Source of the DNA: Limnochorda sp. LNt
Lineage (GTDB): Bacteria; Bacillota; Limnochordia; Limnochordales; Geochordaceae
Direction of reading: 5' to 3'
Length of the DNA stretch: 64,000 nt
NCBI RefSeq assembly: GCF_035593265.1
Contig: NZ_CP141614.1
Span: forward strand, 2,852,001-2,916,000
Shown here: positions 1 to 8,816 of the stretch, in pieces
Numbering within the stretch: position 1 is the first letter of the stretch
How the letters are laid out: every line of letters begins with the position of its first letter
Made by a program: the position numbers and the translations under genes
Notes under the pieces: generated by a model
Database searches by the model: none
What the model was told of the DNA's origin: nothing
The model's input: only the letters and a program-made list of their open reading frames with translations

Positions 1-1
1 C

Positions 2-112
2 GCGCTGGCCGCCTTCGGGCCGCAGGACGAGGCCTTCGTGCAGGCCATCTGCGACCTGCTGGCCCAGCGGGCGGCCGCCGAGGCGTTGACGGGCCGCACC
101 CTGGGCGCTTGA
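2..112 (+). CDS. C-terminal end of an unidentified protein (cut by window edge)
   Basis: An open frame enters from the left edge and stops with TGA at 110-112. The visible 36 residues contain QDEAFVQAICDLLAQRAAAE, a helix-rich GC3-biased tail. There is too little sequence to name a family. It lies just upstream of the methylase-like fragment at 121-252. Confidence 0.45.
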   Translation, partial: ALAAFGPQDEAFVQAICDLLAQRAAAEALTGRTLGA

Positions 113-120
113 GCCGGGGT

Positions 121-252
121 CCCTCGCTCCGGATGCTCGAGCGGCATCTGCTCCACGGCGTGGCGGTGCTAAAGTGCCACGTCAACCGGAGGACCGGCCG
201 GCGCAGCGACGAGTTCTTCGAGCAGGCCTACGTCGGGCGAAAGGTCTCGTGA
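121..252 (+). pseudogene. Remnant of the C-terminus of a DNA methyltransferase
   Basis: This short frame (ATG at 133, TGA at 250-252) encodes HVNRRTGRRSDEFFEQAYVG. It closely matches the last 30 residues of the full-length DNA methyltransferase at 51408-52598, which has HVNRRTGRRADAFFEDVLVW. No motif I (DPFCGSGTT) or motif IV (TSPPY) is present, so only the tail of a second methylase survives. The similarity is seen directly; calling it a remnant rather than a small independent gene is inference. Confidence 0.55.
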
Positions 253-295
253 GGCTTTCGCCGAATGCGGGTAGCCGTCGAAGGAGGTGCCTTCC

Positions 296-1702
296 ATGCC
301 GGCCAGGAGCCGCCGGCGGCAGGCCGCAGCCACCGCCGTCCTGATGGCGGCCATCGTCGCCACGACCCTCATCGACGTCCCTGCAGCCGCGGGCTCGAGC
401 TCGGGGCCATCGTTTGCGGTGAGGCACGGCCGCCTCGCCAACGGGCTGGAGATCTACGTCTACGAGGATGCCACCGTGCCGCTGGTCTCGGTCTCGCTCT
501 GGTACCGGGTCGGCTCCCGTGACGAACCCGTGGGCCGCCGGGGCATGGCCCACCTGATGGAGCACATGATGTTCAAGGGCTCGCGCCGCGTCGGCCCCGA
601 GGCGCACGCGCGGCTCATCCAGGAGGCGGGCGGCATCGCCAACGCCTTCACCACCACCGATGCGACGGTCTACTGGGAGAAGGTGCCGTCCAGCCAGCTC
701 GCTCTGGCCCTGGCCCTGGAGGCCGAGCGGATGGCCTACCTGGTCATCACGCCCGAGCACCTGGCCTCCGAACGGGAGGTCGTCAAGGAGGAGTACCGGC
801 TCCGCGCCCAAAACGACCCCATCGGCGTGGCGCTGGATCGGTTCCACGCCCTGGTCTTCGAGGGCACCCCGTACGCGTGGACCGCGCTGGGCTTCCTCGA
901 CGATCTCGATCGCGTCACCGTCGAAGACCTCGAGGCCTTCTACCGCCGCTACTACGTCCCCAACAACGCGGTGCTGGTGGTGGCGGGCGACACCACCCTG
1001 GAGGAGGTCCTGCGGCTGGCCGACCACTACTTCGGCCCGATCCCGGCCGGAGAGGAGCCGCCCCGCCCCGTCATCGCCTTCGAGGCGCCGCGCTCCAGCG
1101 CCGCGGAGGGCAGCTCGACCCTGGGCCGGTTCGGCACGTTGCCGATGGCCATCCAGGTACCCGGGGTCCTGGCCGGCTTCGCGGTACCGGGGGCGGCCCA
1201 CCCCGACAAGTACGCCCTGGGCGTCGCGACGCTGGTGTTGAGCGCCGGGGAGACGTCCCGGCTGCACCAGCGCCTGGTGCGGGAGCAGCAGCTGGCGGTG
1301 GTCGCCTCGGGCGGCCCGGTCTTTTACGCCGATGCGGGGACGTTCCTGGCCTTCAGCTTCTACCTGCCCGGCCACTCCCCCGAGGCCCAGGCGGAGGCGT
1401 TACTGGCCGAGGTGGAGAGGCTCGCCCACGAGCCGCCTACGCCCGAGGAGCTCGAGCGGGCCCGCAACCAGCTGGCCGCCTCGGTGGCCTTCCAGTTCGA
1501 CTCCCTGGACGGGGTGGCCAACCTCATCGGCTCGGCCGTGGTGATGGAGGGCGGCATCGAGGCCTTCACCGATGGCATCCAGCCCTACCTGAGCGTAACG
1601 GCCGAGCAGGTGCAGCGGGTGGCAGGCCGCTACTTCGTGCGAGACAACGCGACGGTCGTCGCCATCGTGCCCGAGGCTGCAGCCGGCCTCGGCCAGCCGT
1701 GA
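296..1702 (+). CDS. M16 family zinc endopeptidase, catalytic subunit
   Basis: This is a secreted or membrane-anchored zinc metallopeptidase of the M16 (pitrilysin/processing peptidase) family. The inverted zinc motif HLMEH lies at about residues 86-90, and the downstream glutamates are in REVVKEEYR near residue 160. The N-terminus is basic then hydrophobic (residues 10-30), consistent with a signal peptide. The ATG at 296 is preferred over the in-frame GTG at 287 because AAGGAGGT at 281-288 is correctly spaced for it. At 468 residues it has the length of a two-domain half-enzyme, so it needs a partner, which the next gene (19 bases downstream) provides. Physiological substrate unknown. Confidence 0.93.
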   Translation: MPARSRRRQAAATAVLMAAIVATTLIDVPAAAGSSSGPSFAVRHGRLANGLEIYVYEDATVPLVSVSLWYRVGSRDEPVGRRGMAHLMEHMMFKGSRRVGPEAHARLIQEAGGIANAFTTTDATVYWEKVPSSQLALALALEAERMAYLVITPEHLASEREVVKEEYRLRAQNDPIGVALDRFHALVFEGTPYAWTALGFLDDLDRVTVEDLEAFYRRYYVPNNAVLVVAGDTTLEEVLRLADHYFGPIPAGEEPPRPVIAFEAPRSSAAEGSSTLGRFGTLPMAIQVPGVLAGFAVPGAAHPDKYALGVATLVLSAGETSRLHQRLVREQQLAVVASGGPVFYADAGTFLAFSFYLPGHSPEAQAEALLAEVERLAHEPPTPEELERARNQLAASVAFQFDSLDGVANLIGSAVVMEGGIEAFTDGIQPYLSVTAEQVQRVAGRYFVRDNATVVAIVPEAAAGLGQP

Positions 1703-1721
1703 AGCGAGGGGGCATGCGGAG

Positions 1722-3269
1722 ATGAGAGCCGACGACTCGACGACACCGGGGCGCCCGACTCGCCCGGCACCCGGATGGATGCAGGCGACGGCTGTCCTGA
1801 CGGCCTTGGTGGCCGCGGCCTCCCTCGCCGTGGCGACGGCCCCGTCAGGCATGGCGGCGCGGACGGCCGGCGACGTGGCCGTGGAGCTGCCCCCCATCCC
1901 CGAGGTGGCCCTACCCGAGACCATCGAGGCCGTCACGCTGCCGCCGGTCACCACGTTCACCCTGGCCAACGGCCTGCAGGTCGTGGTGGCGGAGCGCCGG
2001 GACCGGCCGCTGGCCTACGTCTTGCTGTCGGTGCCGGCCGGCACGGCCCAGGACGACCCGGCGCTGCCGGGGGTGGCCGAGATGACCGCGGCCATGCTGA
2101 CCAAGGGCACCGACACCCGCAGCGCCGTCGACATCGCCCGCACCATCGAGTCGGTGGGTGGCGAGCTGGCCGCGTCGGCCGCGGTCGAGGAGGCCCGCAT
2201 CTCGGCGGCGGTGCTGGCCGAGCACGTCCCCCTGGCCATCGAGCTGGTGGCCGAGGTGGCACAGCGCCCGGCCTTTCCGGCATCGGAGCTCGCCATCCTC
2301 ATGCAGCAGGCCGTGGCCGGGGTGCAGCAGCAGTTCGACGACCCGGGGGCGTTGGCGGCCCTGCACGCCGACCAGCTCCTCTACGGCGACCGCCACCCCC
2401 TGGGGCACTTCCAGACGGTGGAGGAGCTCCGCGCCCTTACGCCGCAGCACCTGGCCGTCTTCCACCGGCGCCACTACACCCCCCAGGGCAGCCGCCTGCT
2501 GGTGGCCGGTGACGTCGATCCCGGGCAAGTGCGGGCCCTGGTGGAGCGGCACTTCGGCGCGTGGCAAGCTGCCGAGGAGGCACGGCTCGAATTGCCCGGG
2601 GCCGTCCGGCTGGAGCAGTCTCGGGTGCGCTTCGTCGAGTGGCCTGGCCAGACCCAGGTGCGCATCGAGCTCCGCCAGCCCGGGCCTCCTGCCACCGTGG
2701 ACGACTGGCTGGCCGTCTCGGTCTACAACTACGTCCTGGGCGGCGGAGGCTTCGCCTCCCGGTTGATGGAGGTCGTGCGCTCGCGTCTCGGTCAGACCTA
2801 CGACGTCCACACCACCTACGCGGCCCGGGCCTTCCCGGCCCACTTCTCGCTGTCCACCTTCACCCGGGCCGAGGAGGTGTGGTCGACCCTGGAGGTGCTC
2901 CGCTCCGAGCTGCGTCGTTTCTACGAGGAGGGCATCACGGCCGAGGAGCTCGCCAAGGCCCAGCGCTTCTTCATCCTGGGCTACCCCATGGCCCTGGAGA
3001 CCCTGGCCGACGTGTCCGGCAGCATCGACCGGGCCCTGGGGTCGGGCCGGGGGCTCGATTGGGTCTCGGAGTACCCCGTCCGGGTGGCTGCCCTGACGGT
3101 CGACGACGTCAATCAGGCCATCCGCCGCCACTTCGATCCGGAGCGCTTCGCCGTGGTGCTGCTGGGCGACCCCCGGGTGCTCGAGGGTGCGCCGGAGACC
3201 ATCTGGGGCGTGCCGCGCTCCCAGCTGCAACGGGTGGGGCGGACGGAGGTGCCTAAGCCGTCGTCCTAA
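1722..3269 (+). CDS. M16 family peptidase-like partner subunit lacking the zinc motif
   Basis: This is the non-catalytic half of an M16B heterodimer. The position that would carry HxxEH reads VAEMTAAML, so zinc cannot be bound in the usual way. The C-terminal substrate-binding R/Y region is kept (SRLMEVVRSRLGQTYDVH, about residues 345-365). A hydrophobic segment near residues 20-40 looks like a signal peptide or anchor. It follows the catalytic subunit by 19 bases and was surely co-transcribed. Bacterial M16 pairs commonly split zinc binding and R/Y binding between two genes. Its stop overlaps the convergent DUF309 gene by four bases. Confidence 0.92.
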   Translation: MRADDSTTPGRPTRPAPGWMQATAVLTALVAAASLAVATAPSGMAARTAGDVAVELPPIPEVALPETIEAVTLPPVTTFTLANGLQVVVAERRDRPLAYVLLSVPAGTAQDDPALPGVAEMTAAMLTKGTDTRSAVDIARTIESVGGELAASAAVEEARISAAVLAEHVPLAIELVAEVAQRPAFPASELAILMQQAVAGVQQQFDDPGALAALHADQLLYGDRHPLGHFQTVEELRALTPQHLAVFHRRHYTPQGSRLLVAGDVDPGQVRALVERHFGAWQAAEEARLELPGAVRLEQSRVRFVEWPGQTQVRIELRQPGPPATVDDWLAVSVYNYVLGGGGFASRLMEVVRSRLGQTYDVHTTYAARAFPAHFSLSTFTRAEEVWSTLEVLRSELRRFYEEGITAEELAKAQRFFILGYPMALETLADVSGSIDRALGSGRGLDWVSEYPVRVAALTVDDVNQAIRRHFDPERFAVVLLGDPRVLEGAPETIWGVPRSQLQRVGRTEVPKPSS

Positions 3270-3862
3270 GCCGTCGTCAGCTCCGGCTCCTCTCCCGAGC
3301 AGCGGGCCGGGTCCAGGACGAGCGACGGCCAGCGGATGACGGCTCGCAGCGCCTCGCCCTCGGGCATCCCGGCCTGCTGCACGAGCTGGCGGGTCTGCTG
3401 GACGTCGCGCAGGATGGCCGCCACGTCGAGCCCCAGGTAGGCGGCGGGGTACGGGCTCAGGTAGCGAGGCACCTTGGCCATCTGGAGCACGACGCCCCGC
3501 GGGTTGCCCCGCTGCGCGTGGACGTAGGCGCTGGCGTAGATGATGAGGCCGTGGTAGAAGTCGCTCTTGTTGACGCGCCACGCCTCCTCCAGGGCTTCGT
3601 GGGCGTGCCAGTAGCGGCCGGTGTTGACCAGCTCCACGAAGCGCAGCAGGGACGGGGGCCACCGGACAGGCCCGCGGCCCGAGGCCCTCGTCGTCAACCG
3701 TCCATCCCCCTCCCGTCGCCGGATGCTTCGCCGGGCCTGCAGGGCGAGACGCTCTCGCTCGGCCCATTGGATGCGATCTTCGTGGATCTGGCGCAGCGCC
3801 TCATAGCCGTACCAGATTCCCACCGACCATGCCCCCCGTCGCTTTCGTGACTCCAGGGGCAT
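3266..3862 (-). CDS. DUF309 domain protein
   Basis: The central part (about residues 70-150) carries the DUF309 signature GRYWHAHEALEEAWR followed by FYHGLIIYASAYVHAQRGN. This is a small all-helical family found in Bacillota, cyanobacteria and Deinococcota, with no established biochemical function. The first ~65 residues are basic and poorly conserved in character, so the true start could be downstream of the ATG used here. It is convergent with the M16 pair and probably monocistronic. Confidence 0.85.
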   Translation of the reverse strand: MPLESRKRRGAWSVGIWYGYEALRQIHEDRIQWAERERLALQARRSIRRREGDGRLTTRASGRGPVRWPPSLLRFVELVNTGRYWHAHEALEEAWRVNKSDFYHGLIIYASAYVHAQRGNPRGVVLQMAKVPRYLSPYPAAYLGLDVAAILRDVQQTRQLVQQAGMPEGEALRAVIRWPSLVLDPARCSGEEPELTTA

Positions 3863-3956
3863 GGTAGGGGACGCATCTCCCGCCCCACATCGGCCGCACC
3901 GGCGAAACCGTCTCCGACTTTGGATGGAGGTCCGCCTTCGCCCTCGGTCGGGGGCG

Positions 3957-4694
3957 TCACAGACCCTGGCGCACCGCCAGCAAGGCGGCCTGGGTGCGGT
4001 CGGCGACCCCCAGCTTCTGCAGGATCCGTGTGACGTGCGACTTGACGGTCGCCTCCGTCACGTACAGCCGTCCGGCGATCTCGGCGTTGCTCATCCCCTG
4101 GGCGATGAGCCGCAGCACCTCCCGCTCGCGGGGCGTGAGGGCCTCGAGCGGGCTGGCGGGCTCCCGGGCAGCTCGCGTGGCGCGCCGCACCACGGCGCCC
4201 GTCACGCCCGCGCTCAGGTAGACCTGGCCGGCCGCCACGGACCGGATGGCCCGGATCAGCTCCTCCGGCGTCACGTCCTTGAGGAGGTATCCCGAGGCCC
4301 CCGCCTCGAGCGCCGGCAGGACCTTCTCCTCCTCCGAGAAGCCCGTCAGCACCAGGCACCGCACGCCAGGAGCCCGCTGGCGGAGCCGGCGGATGACCGA
4401 GATGCCCGGTGGCTCGTCCGGGGGCGCCTGGGCGACTTCTGCCCAAGGGCCCGGAGGCATCACCAGGTCCAGCAGCACCACGTCGGGCTGGAGCCGCTCT
4501 GCCAGGTCGACCGCCTGGGCCGCGTCGGCCGCCTCGCCCGCCACCTCGATGTCGGGGTGCGTGGCGAGGAACATCCGCAGCCCGCCCCGCACCACCGCGT
4601 GGTCGTCGGCCAGCAGGACCCGGATGCGCCGCCCGCCCGTGTCGCCGGACCCAGCGGGCCCCGGCACGGGTGTGGGCTCAGGCCGGGCGGGCAC
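3957..4694 (-). CDS. NarL/FixJ-type response regulator
   Basis: This is the DNA-binding output of the two-component system encoded with the upstream kinase. The receiver domain (about residues 22-150) has the acidic pair at D30/D31, the phospho-acceptor D76 in VVLLDLVMP, a switch T117 and K139 in GYLLKDV. The LuxR-type helix-turn-helix (about 180-240) contains LTPREREVLRLIAQGMSN and VTEATVKSHVTRILQKLGV. An insertion of roughly 15 residues (PGPWAEVAQAPPDEPP) follows the phospho-acceptor loop, which is unusual. The gene overlaps the kinase end by 17 bases, indicating translational coupling. Targets are unknown. Confidence 0.94.
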   Translation of the reverse strand: MPARPEPTPVPGPAGSGDTGGRRIRVLLADDHAVVRGGLRMFLATHPDIEVAGEAADAAQAVDLAERLQPDVVLLDLVMPPGPWAEVAQAPPDEPPGISVIRRLRQRAPGVRCLVLTGFSEEEKVLPALEAGASGYLLKDVTPEELIRAIRSVAAGQVYLSAGVTGAVVRRATRAAREPASPLEALTPREREVLRLIAQGMSNAEIAGRLYVTEATVKSHVTRILQKLGVADRTQAALLAVRQGL

Positions 4695-6459
4695 CGGGCT
4701 CGCCTCCCGCCGGGACGAGACCGTTGGCGGGTGCCGGTTCCGGTGCCGGTTGCAGAGGGACCCACGCCTCGACGCGGCTCCCCTGACCCGGTCGGGACCG
4801 GATCCGGAGCCCCCCGCCGACCAGCCGGCACCGCTCCGCCACGATGGAGAGGCCGCCGCCTCCGTGCCGGGCGCGCCGCGGCTCGAAGCCCCGCCCGTCG
4901 TCTCGCACCACCAGCCGCAACCGGCCCCGCGCCACGGCGAGGCTCAGCTGCACGGAGCGCGCCGCGGCATGTCTCAGGGCGTTGTGGAGCGCTTCGTGCG
5001 CCACTCGTACCAGCGTCTCGGCCCTGTCGGGCTCCAGAGGGGTCCGCGGGTCACAGCGGCCGAGCACGCACCGCACCTCGACCCCCATCCGACCCGCCAG
5101 GGGGTCCGAGCTGGCAAGCCGGCTCAGCTCCCCCGCGAGCTGGCCCACGGTGCGCGGAAGCGGCGTCGCGGGCGAGGCCACGCGCACCTCCCGGACCAGT
5201 CGCCGCATCTCCGCAAGCGCCGCCCGGGCGCGGTCCTGGGCCTCGTCCATGGCCCGCGACGCCTCGCCAGGCTGGCCGGCCTGGAGGTGCTGGCGGCCCG
5301 CCGCCAGCAGCATCGTCAGCGAGAAGAGGTTTTGGCTGACGGCGTCGTGGAGGTCCCGGGCGAGGCGGTGGCGCTCCTCCACCCGTGCCAGCTCCCGGGC
5401 CCGCGCCACCAATCGGGCGTTTTCCAGGGCCAGCGCCAGGTGGTCGGCCAGGGATCGCAGCGCCGCCCGCTCCCCGTCCGTCCACCCAACGGCGCCGGTG
5501 CGCTCCAGCAGCACCACCCCCAGCCGGCGCCGGCCGATCTCGATGGGCAGCGCCGCCCAGGCCACCAGCTCGGTCGAGCCCCGGCGGGCGGGGCGCTGGC
5601 CGAAGTGAGGCCGCCCCTTGCGCCAACAGGCCGCGGCCAGGCTACGGGGAGAGACGGCGTCACCTGGCCGCAGGGCAGACCCGGCAGGCAGCGGAGCTCC
5701 GACCTCGGCGGCCACGGCCCCCCAGCGCAAACGCTCCCCGTCGGCCAGGGCGACAGCGACGCGCTCGGCTCCCACCTCCGCCCGGCAGGCCTCGGCGAAG
5801 CGCCAGGCGACGGCCTCCAGCGACAGGTGCCCCGCCGGCTCGAGCTCCCCCAGCCGGCGCATCACACGATCCACCGCCTCGAACGCGGCTGCCCGCCGCC
5901 TCTCCCTCGTGAACAGCCGGGAGCGCTCCAGGGCGGTGCCCAGGTGCTCGCCCACGGCCGTCAGCAGGCTCAGTGCCTGCTCGTCGAAGAGCGACTCACC
6001 CTCGGCCGCCACGTTGAGCACGCCCAGCACGCCGTGGCTCGCTCGCAGCGGCACGCTGGCGTGGTAGACGAGTCCGCCCTTGTCGCCCCTGGCCTCCTGG
6101 AGCCGGCTGCACTCCACGACGTTGACGGCCTCTCGGAGCTCGCCGTCGTAGAAGAGGTAGAAGCAGTCGCAGGTGCCGTGCCGCAAGGGCCGCGCCCCGT
6201 CGACCTCGAGCGCGGGCGGCAGGCCGTGGGCCGAGGTGAAGACCAGGCGCCGCCCCGCTGGCCCCTGCAGGAAGAGCCAGGCCGTGCGCAGGCCCAGCAG
6301 CTCGGTGACGAGGCGGAGCACCTCGTCGAAGGCCGATTGGACGTCGACGCGCGAGTTGAGCAGGCGCGCGATCTCGCTGAGTACCGCCAGCGCACCGCGG
6401 CCCGCCCGCTCACCCGGTGCGAGGCCGTCGGGAGGGGCCAGGTCGGGGCGCCCGGGCAT
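4678..6459 (-). CDS. Cytoplasmic GAF-domain sensor histidine kinase (NarX/DesK type)
   Basis: This is a soluble histidine kinase with two GAF-like sensor domains (about residues 20-185 and 200-360), a HisKA_3 dimerisation domain with the phospho-acceptor histidine in ARDLHDAVSQNL, and an HATPase_c domain with NALRHA (N box), VVRDDGRGFE (G1) and GGGLSIVAERC (G2). No membrane segments are evident, so it probably senses an intracellular signal. The ATG at 6459 is chosen because it has AGGAG at good spacing and begins 6 bases after the upstream DUF1054 stop; a longer frame to 6918 would overlap that gene. It pairs with the response regulator that overlaps its 3' end. Confidence 0.93.
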   Translation of the reverse strand: MPGRPDLAPPDGLAPGERAGRGALAVLSEIARLLNSRVDVQSAFDEVLRLVTELLGLRTAWLFLQGPAGRRLVFTSAHGLPPALEVDGARPLRHGTCDCFYLFYDGELREAVNVVECSRLQEARGDKGGLVYHASVPLRASHGVLGVLNVAAEGESLFDEQALSLLTAVGEHLGTALERSRLFTRERRRAAAFEAVDRVMRRLGELEPAGHLSLEAVAWRFAEACRAEVGAERVAVALADGERLRWGAVAAEVGAPLPAGSALRPGDAVSPRSLAAACWRKGRPHFGQRPARRGSTELVAWAALPIEIGRRRLGVVLLERTGAVGWTDGERAALRSLADHLALALENARLVARARELARVEERHRLARDLHDAVSQNLFSLTMLLAAGRQHLQAGQPGEASRAMDEAQDRARAALAEMRRLVREVRVASPATPLPRTVGQLAGELSRLASSDPLAGRMGVEVRCVLGRCDPRTPLEPDRAETLVRVAHEALHNALRHAAARSVQLSLAVARGRLRLVVRDDGRGFEPRRARHGGGGLSIVAERCRLVGGGLRIRSRPGQGSRVEAWVPLQPAPEPAPANGLVPAGGEPGARPA

Positions 6460-6464
6460 GCGCC

Positions 6465-7166
6465 TCACTCCTGTGACGGGAGACGAGCCGGGGCCGCCCC
6501 TTGCTGGGCTTGACGCACGAGCCGGTAGACGGGCATCAGACGTGACAGGGCCTCCAGCGCCTGCTGCAGGAACGCCTCCGGGGACATCCCCAGCACGGTC
6601 TCGCGTGGCCACGACAGGGCCACCATCAGGTCGCCCCGGCTCTTGCGGCACAGGCCGGCCGCCAGGCGGGCCAGGTCCTCCTGGGAGAGGCGGGCGGTCG
6701 GCACGCCCGATGGGGCCAGGTGGTCGTCCTTCCACTCGGCGTCCCGCGGGAGCGCCTCGCGCAGGGCCTGCCCCTGGCGGGTCAGGAGGTCGGCCAGCGT
6801 GGCGCGAAAGGGAGCCTCGTAGATGGCACCCGCCTGCACGAAGACGCCCCGCGCCGAGATGCCCAGCTCCAGGTGAGGGTGCTTCTTGTAGCCGCGGGGC
6901 GACGGCGACCAGGCGCACCAGGTCTCGTCGGGTGGGTTGACGGTGCGGCGCGCGTGCTGGGCGACGTACGGGTACAGCACCTCCCCGGCACGCTCCGACA
7001 GGGCCGGGGCCAGCATCTCGGCGATGGCCTCCAGGCGCGGCCGGACGTGCCAGCGAATGGCCTCCATGCGGCCGGCGAAGTCGGGGACCTCCATCGCCTC
7101 GAAGGCCTGGCCATCCCAGCCACCGAAGGCAGAGGCGGCACCGTTTGGCCGTGACGTGGCGTTCAT
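6465..7166 (-). CDS. DUF1054 / YktB-like (UPF0637) protein
   Basis: The protein matches the general pattern of the YktB/UPF0637 family: an N-terminal FEAMEVPDFAGRMEAIRWHVRP segment, a central KKHPHLELGI segment and a C-terminal helical part. Function is not established for the family. The ATG at 7166 (GGGGAG upstream) is preferred to the longer frame. It is the first gene of a three-gene operon with the histidine kinase (6-base gap) and response regulator, so it may be a sensory accessory, but that is inference from position only. Confidence 0.75.
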   Translation of the reverse strand: MNATSRPNGAASAFGGWDGQAFEAMEVPDFAGRMEAIRWHVRPRLEAIAEMLAPALSERAGEVLYPYVAQHARRTVNPPDETWCAWSPSPRGYKKHPHLELGISARGVFVQAGAIYEAPFRATLADLLTRQGQALREALPRDAEWKDDHLAPSGVPTARLSQEDLARLAAGLCRKSRGDLMVALSWPRETVLGMSPEAFLQQALEALSRLMPVYRLVRQAQQGAAPARLPSQE

Positions 7167-7206
7167 GTCAACTCCCCGCGCCCCTCGCTCCCTCATCGGC
7201 TGTCAA

Positions 7207-7212
7207 AGTATA
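7207..7212 (-). promoter_or_regulatory. Candidate -10 element for the DUF1054/kinase/regulator operon
   Basis: The minus strand reads TATACT 40 bases before the ATG at 7166. No convincing -35 hexamer is visible 17 bases upstream. This is a weak sequence-only prediction. Confidence 0.35.
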
Positions 7213-7232
7213 GCGCACGCTAGCGGTGCGAG

Positions 7233-7499
7233 GTGAGGCGCGTGGACTGGCACGAGACGCCCTTGCGGAAGGACCGGGGATGGAGCGGTCCCCCCGACCG
7301 CCACGCCGTCATCCAGCGGGTCATGACGTACGTGCGGGAGCACCCCCAGTCGTTCGCCAGCCTGGCCGTCTGCCGTAGGGCTCTTGGGAGCGAGCCTGAC
7401 GAGGGGCAGGTCGACGACGAGACCCGAGCGCGCCTCGAGGCCCGGCTCGAGACGATCCCGGATGAGGAACTGGAGGCCTACTACTACATCGTCTCGTGA
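7233..7499 (+). CDS. Small hypothetical protein (88 aa)
   Basis: The frame opens with GTG at 7233 and encodes a soluble, charged, mostly helical protein with an acidic C-terminal half (EPDEGQVDDETRARLEARLE) ending in EAYYYIVS. GC3 bias supports coding. It is divergent from the DUF1054 operon. No family is recognised. It could be a small helical partner protein, but nothing in the sequence identifies a role. Confidence 0.55.
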   Translation: MRRVDWHETPLRKDRGWSGPPDRHAVIQRVMTYVREHPQSFASLAVCRRALGSEPDEGQVDDETRARLEARLETIPDEELEAYYYIVS

Positions 7500-7836
7500 T
7501 GGGCCCGACCCCGGGGTCAGCGTCGCCGGCCTGCCTGGACCCCGATGGCCATCCGGCCCCCGCACCAGATCCTCCGACCCACTCGGGCACCCGCCGGAGC
7601 CGCCCTGCCTGGACGCCTCCAGGGGCGCCCGGGCCTGGGTCTGCGCGGTCACGCCACCCCTCCGGCAGCCATCGCGACCGACCAGTCGATTTCTGTCATG
7701 GCGGCGCTTCGCATCCCCTTGAAACCGAGCAGGAGCCGTCGGCCCTTCATGGAATAGGCAGGGGCCCGGTCTCGGAAAGGGAGTGGGCTCATGGGTCCCA
7801 TCGTTTCATCCCATCAAGGGGAGGGTAAACGCCACG
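7500..7836. other. Intergenic stretch with no recognisable gene
   Basis: All frames here are short and lack family resemblance. The only clear element is the purine-rich site AGGGGAGGG at 7816-7825, which serves the next gene's ATG at 7837. Confidence 0.6.
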
Positions 7837-8540
7837 ATGCGTTGGGACAAGGTGAGGGGATGGGTCCTGGCGACGCTCCTGGCCGCCGTGCCTGCCCTGG
7901 CCGCGGTGCCGGCATCGGCTGCACCAGTGGTGGGTGGGAGCTGGCCTACCAGCAGGTGGACGTCTCGGCGCTCAACGACGTGCTGGGCTCCGAGTACTCG
8001 TCGCTGCGTGGCCGGGTGGTCATCTTTGGTGGCGGCGGCATGGGCCCCCTGCCCGTCGGTGACGGCAATTGGTCATGGGGTGGCTTCGGGGCCGGCGGCC
8101 AGGACGAGGCGCGCTCGGGAAGTGGCCGGATAACCCGGCTGGCCCTGGGTTACGGTGGCGTGCGCTTCGGCTATGCCCGGTCCCTCGCGGAAAGGGTCTC
8201 CTTGGATGCAGGGCTGGGCCTGGCCGTGGGCGGCGTGACCCTGACCGTCGTCAAGAGTGCGGCGTCGTCGGTCACGGCCGAGCCCGATGAGGCCACCTTC
8301 AACCGGTTCCTGGTGCTGGTCATGCCCGAGGCGGGTCTCACCGTGTCGCTGACGCCAGCCATCCACCTGCGCCTGGGAGCCGGTTACGCCTACGACCCGG
8401 TTCCGGGCAGCTGGCACAACGTGGCGGGCACCGACATCGGCCGCGAGCCCGCGGTCCGGGCCAGCGGGCTTAGGGTCGGGCTCTCCCTCGTCTTCGGGGC
8501 CGAGCTCGATCGGGGCGACGACGGGTCGACCCCCTACTGA
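7837..8540 (+). pseudogene. Secreted barrel-like envelope protein, frameshifted
   Basis: The ATG at 7837 opens a classic signal peptide (MRWDKVRGWVLATLLAAVPA then PASAAP), but this frame soon leaves coding character. The mature sequence continues in another frame from about 7940 (GGWELAYQQVDVSALNDVLG) to TGA at 8538-8540. A one-position frame change near 7925-7945, in a GGTGGGTGGG run, would join signal peptide and mature protein. The mature part alternates hydrophobic and glycine residues (LDAGLGLAVGGVTLTVV) and ends in GLSLVFGAEL, like a small outer-membrane beta-barrel. Either a recent frameshift or a sequence error in the G-run is possible. Confidence 0.65.
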
Positions 8541-8576
8541 TGGCGCCTCCCCAATCGAGGAGATCCCACGGTCGGA

Positions 8577-8604
8577 CGTGCCCCAGGGAGCTCCCTGGGG
8601 CACG
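8577..8604. terminator. Perfect 28-base palindrome, probable terminator
   Basis: Bases 8577-8604 form an uninterrupted palindrome centred on CCCCAGGGAGCTCCCTGGGG, 36 bases after the barrel gene stop. It would make a very stable hairpin, but no U-tract follows. A protein-binding dyad is the alternative. Confidence 0.55.
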
Positions 8605-8816
8605 CTATCGGGTGGGCGGCCACGACGACCTCTACACCATCGCCGTGGGGCACCGTCTGCCCCGGCCGTCGGGACCGGAGCCGGGAGCCTGAGGAGGCAT
8701 CGGCCCCCGGGACCCCTGTACTACCCGGCGCATAGACTGCTGCCGTACTAGCCCGGTACCGGAACCGCCTGCGGCGCGCCGCGGCCACGCATCCCGTTCG
8801 CCCGGAGGTGGCCGCG

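Noticed and set aside
1911-3767. A 618-codon minus-strand frame across the M16 partner and DUF309
   Set aside because: It covers two well-supported genes in the wrong phase and has no recognisable motif.
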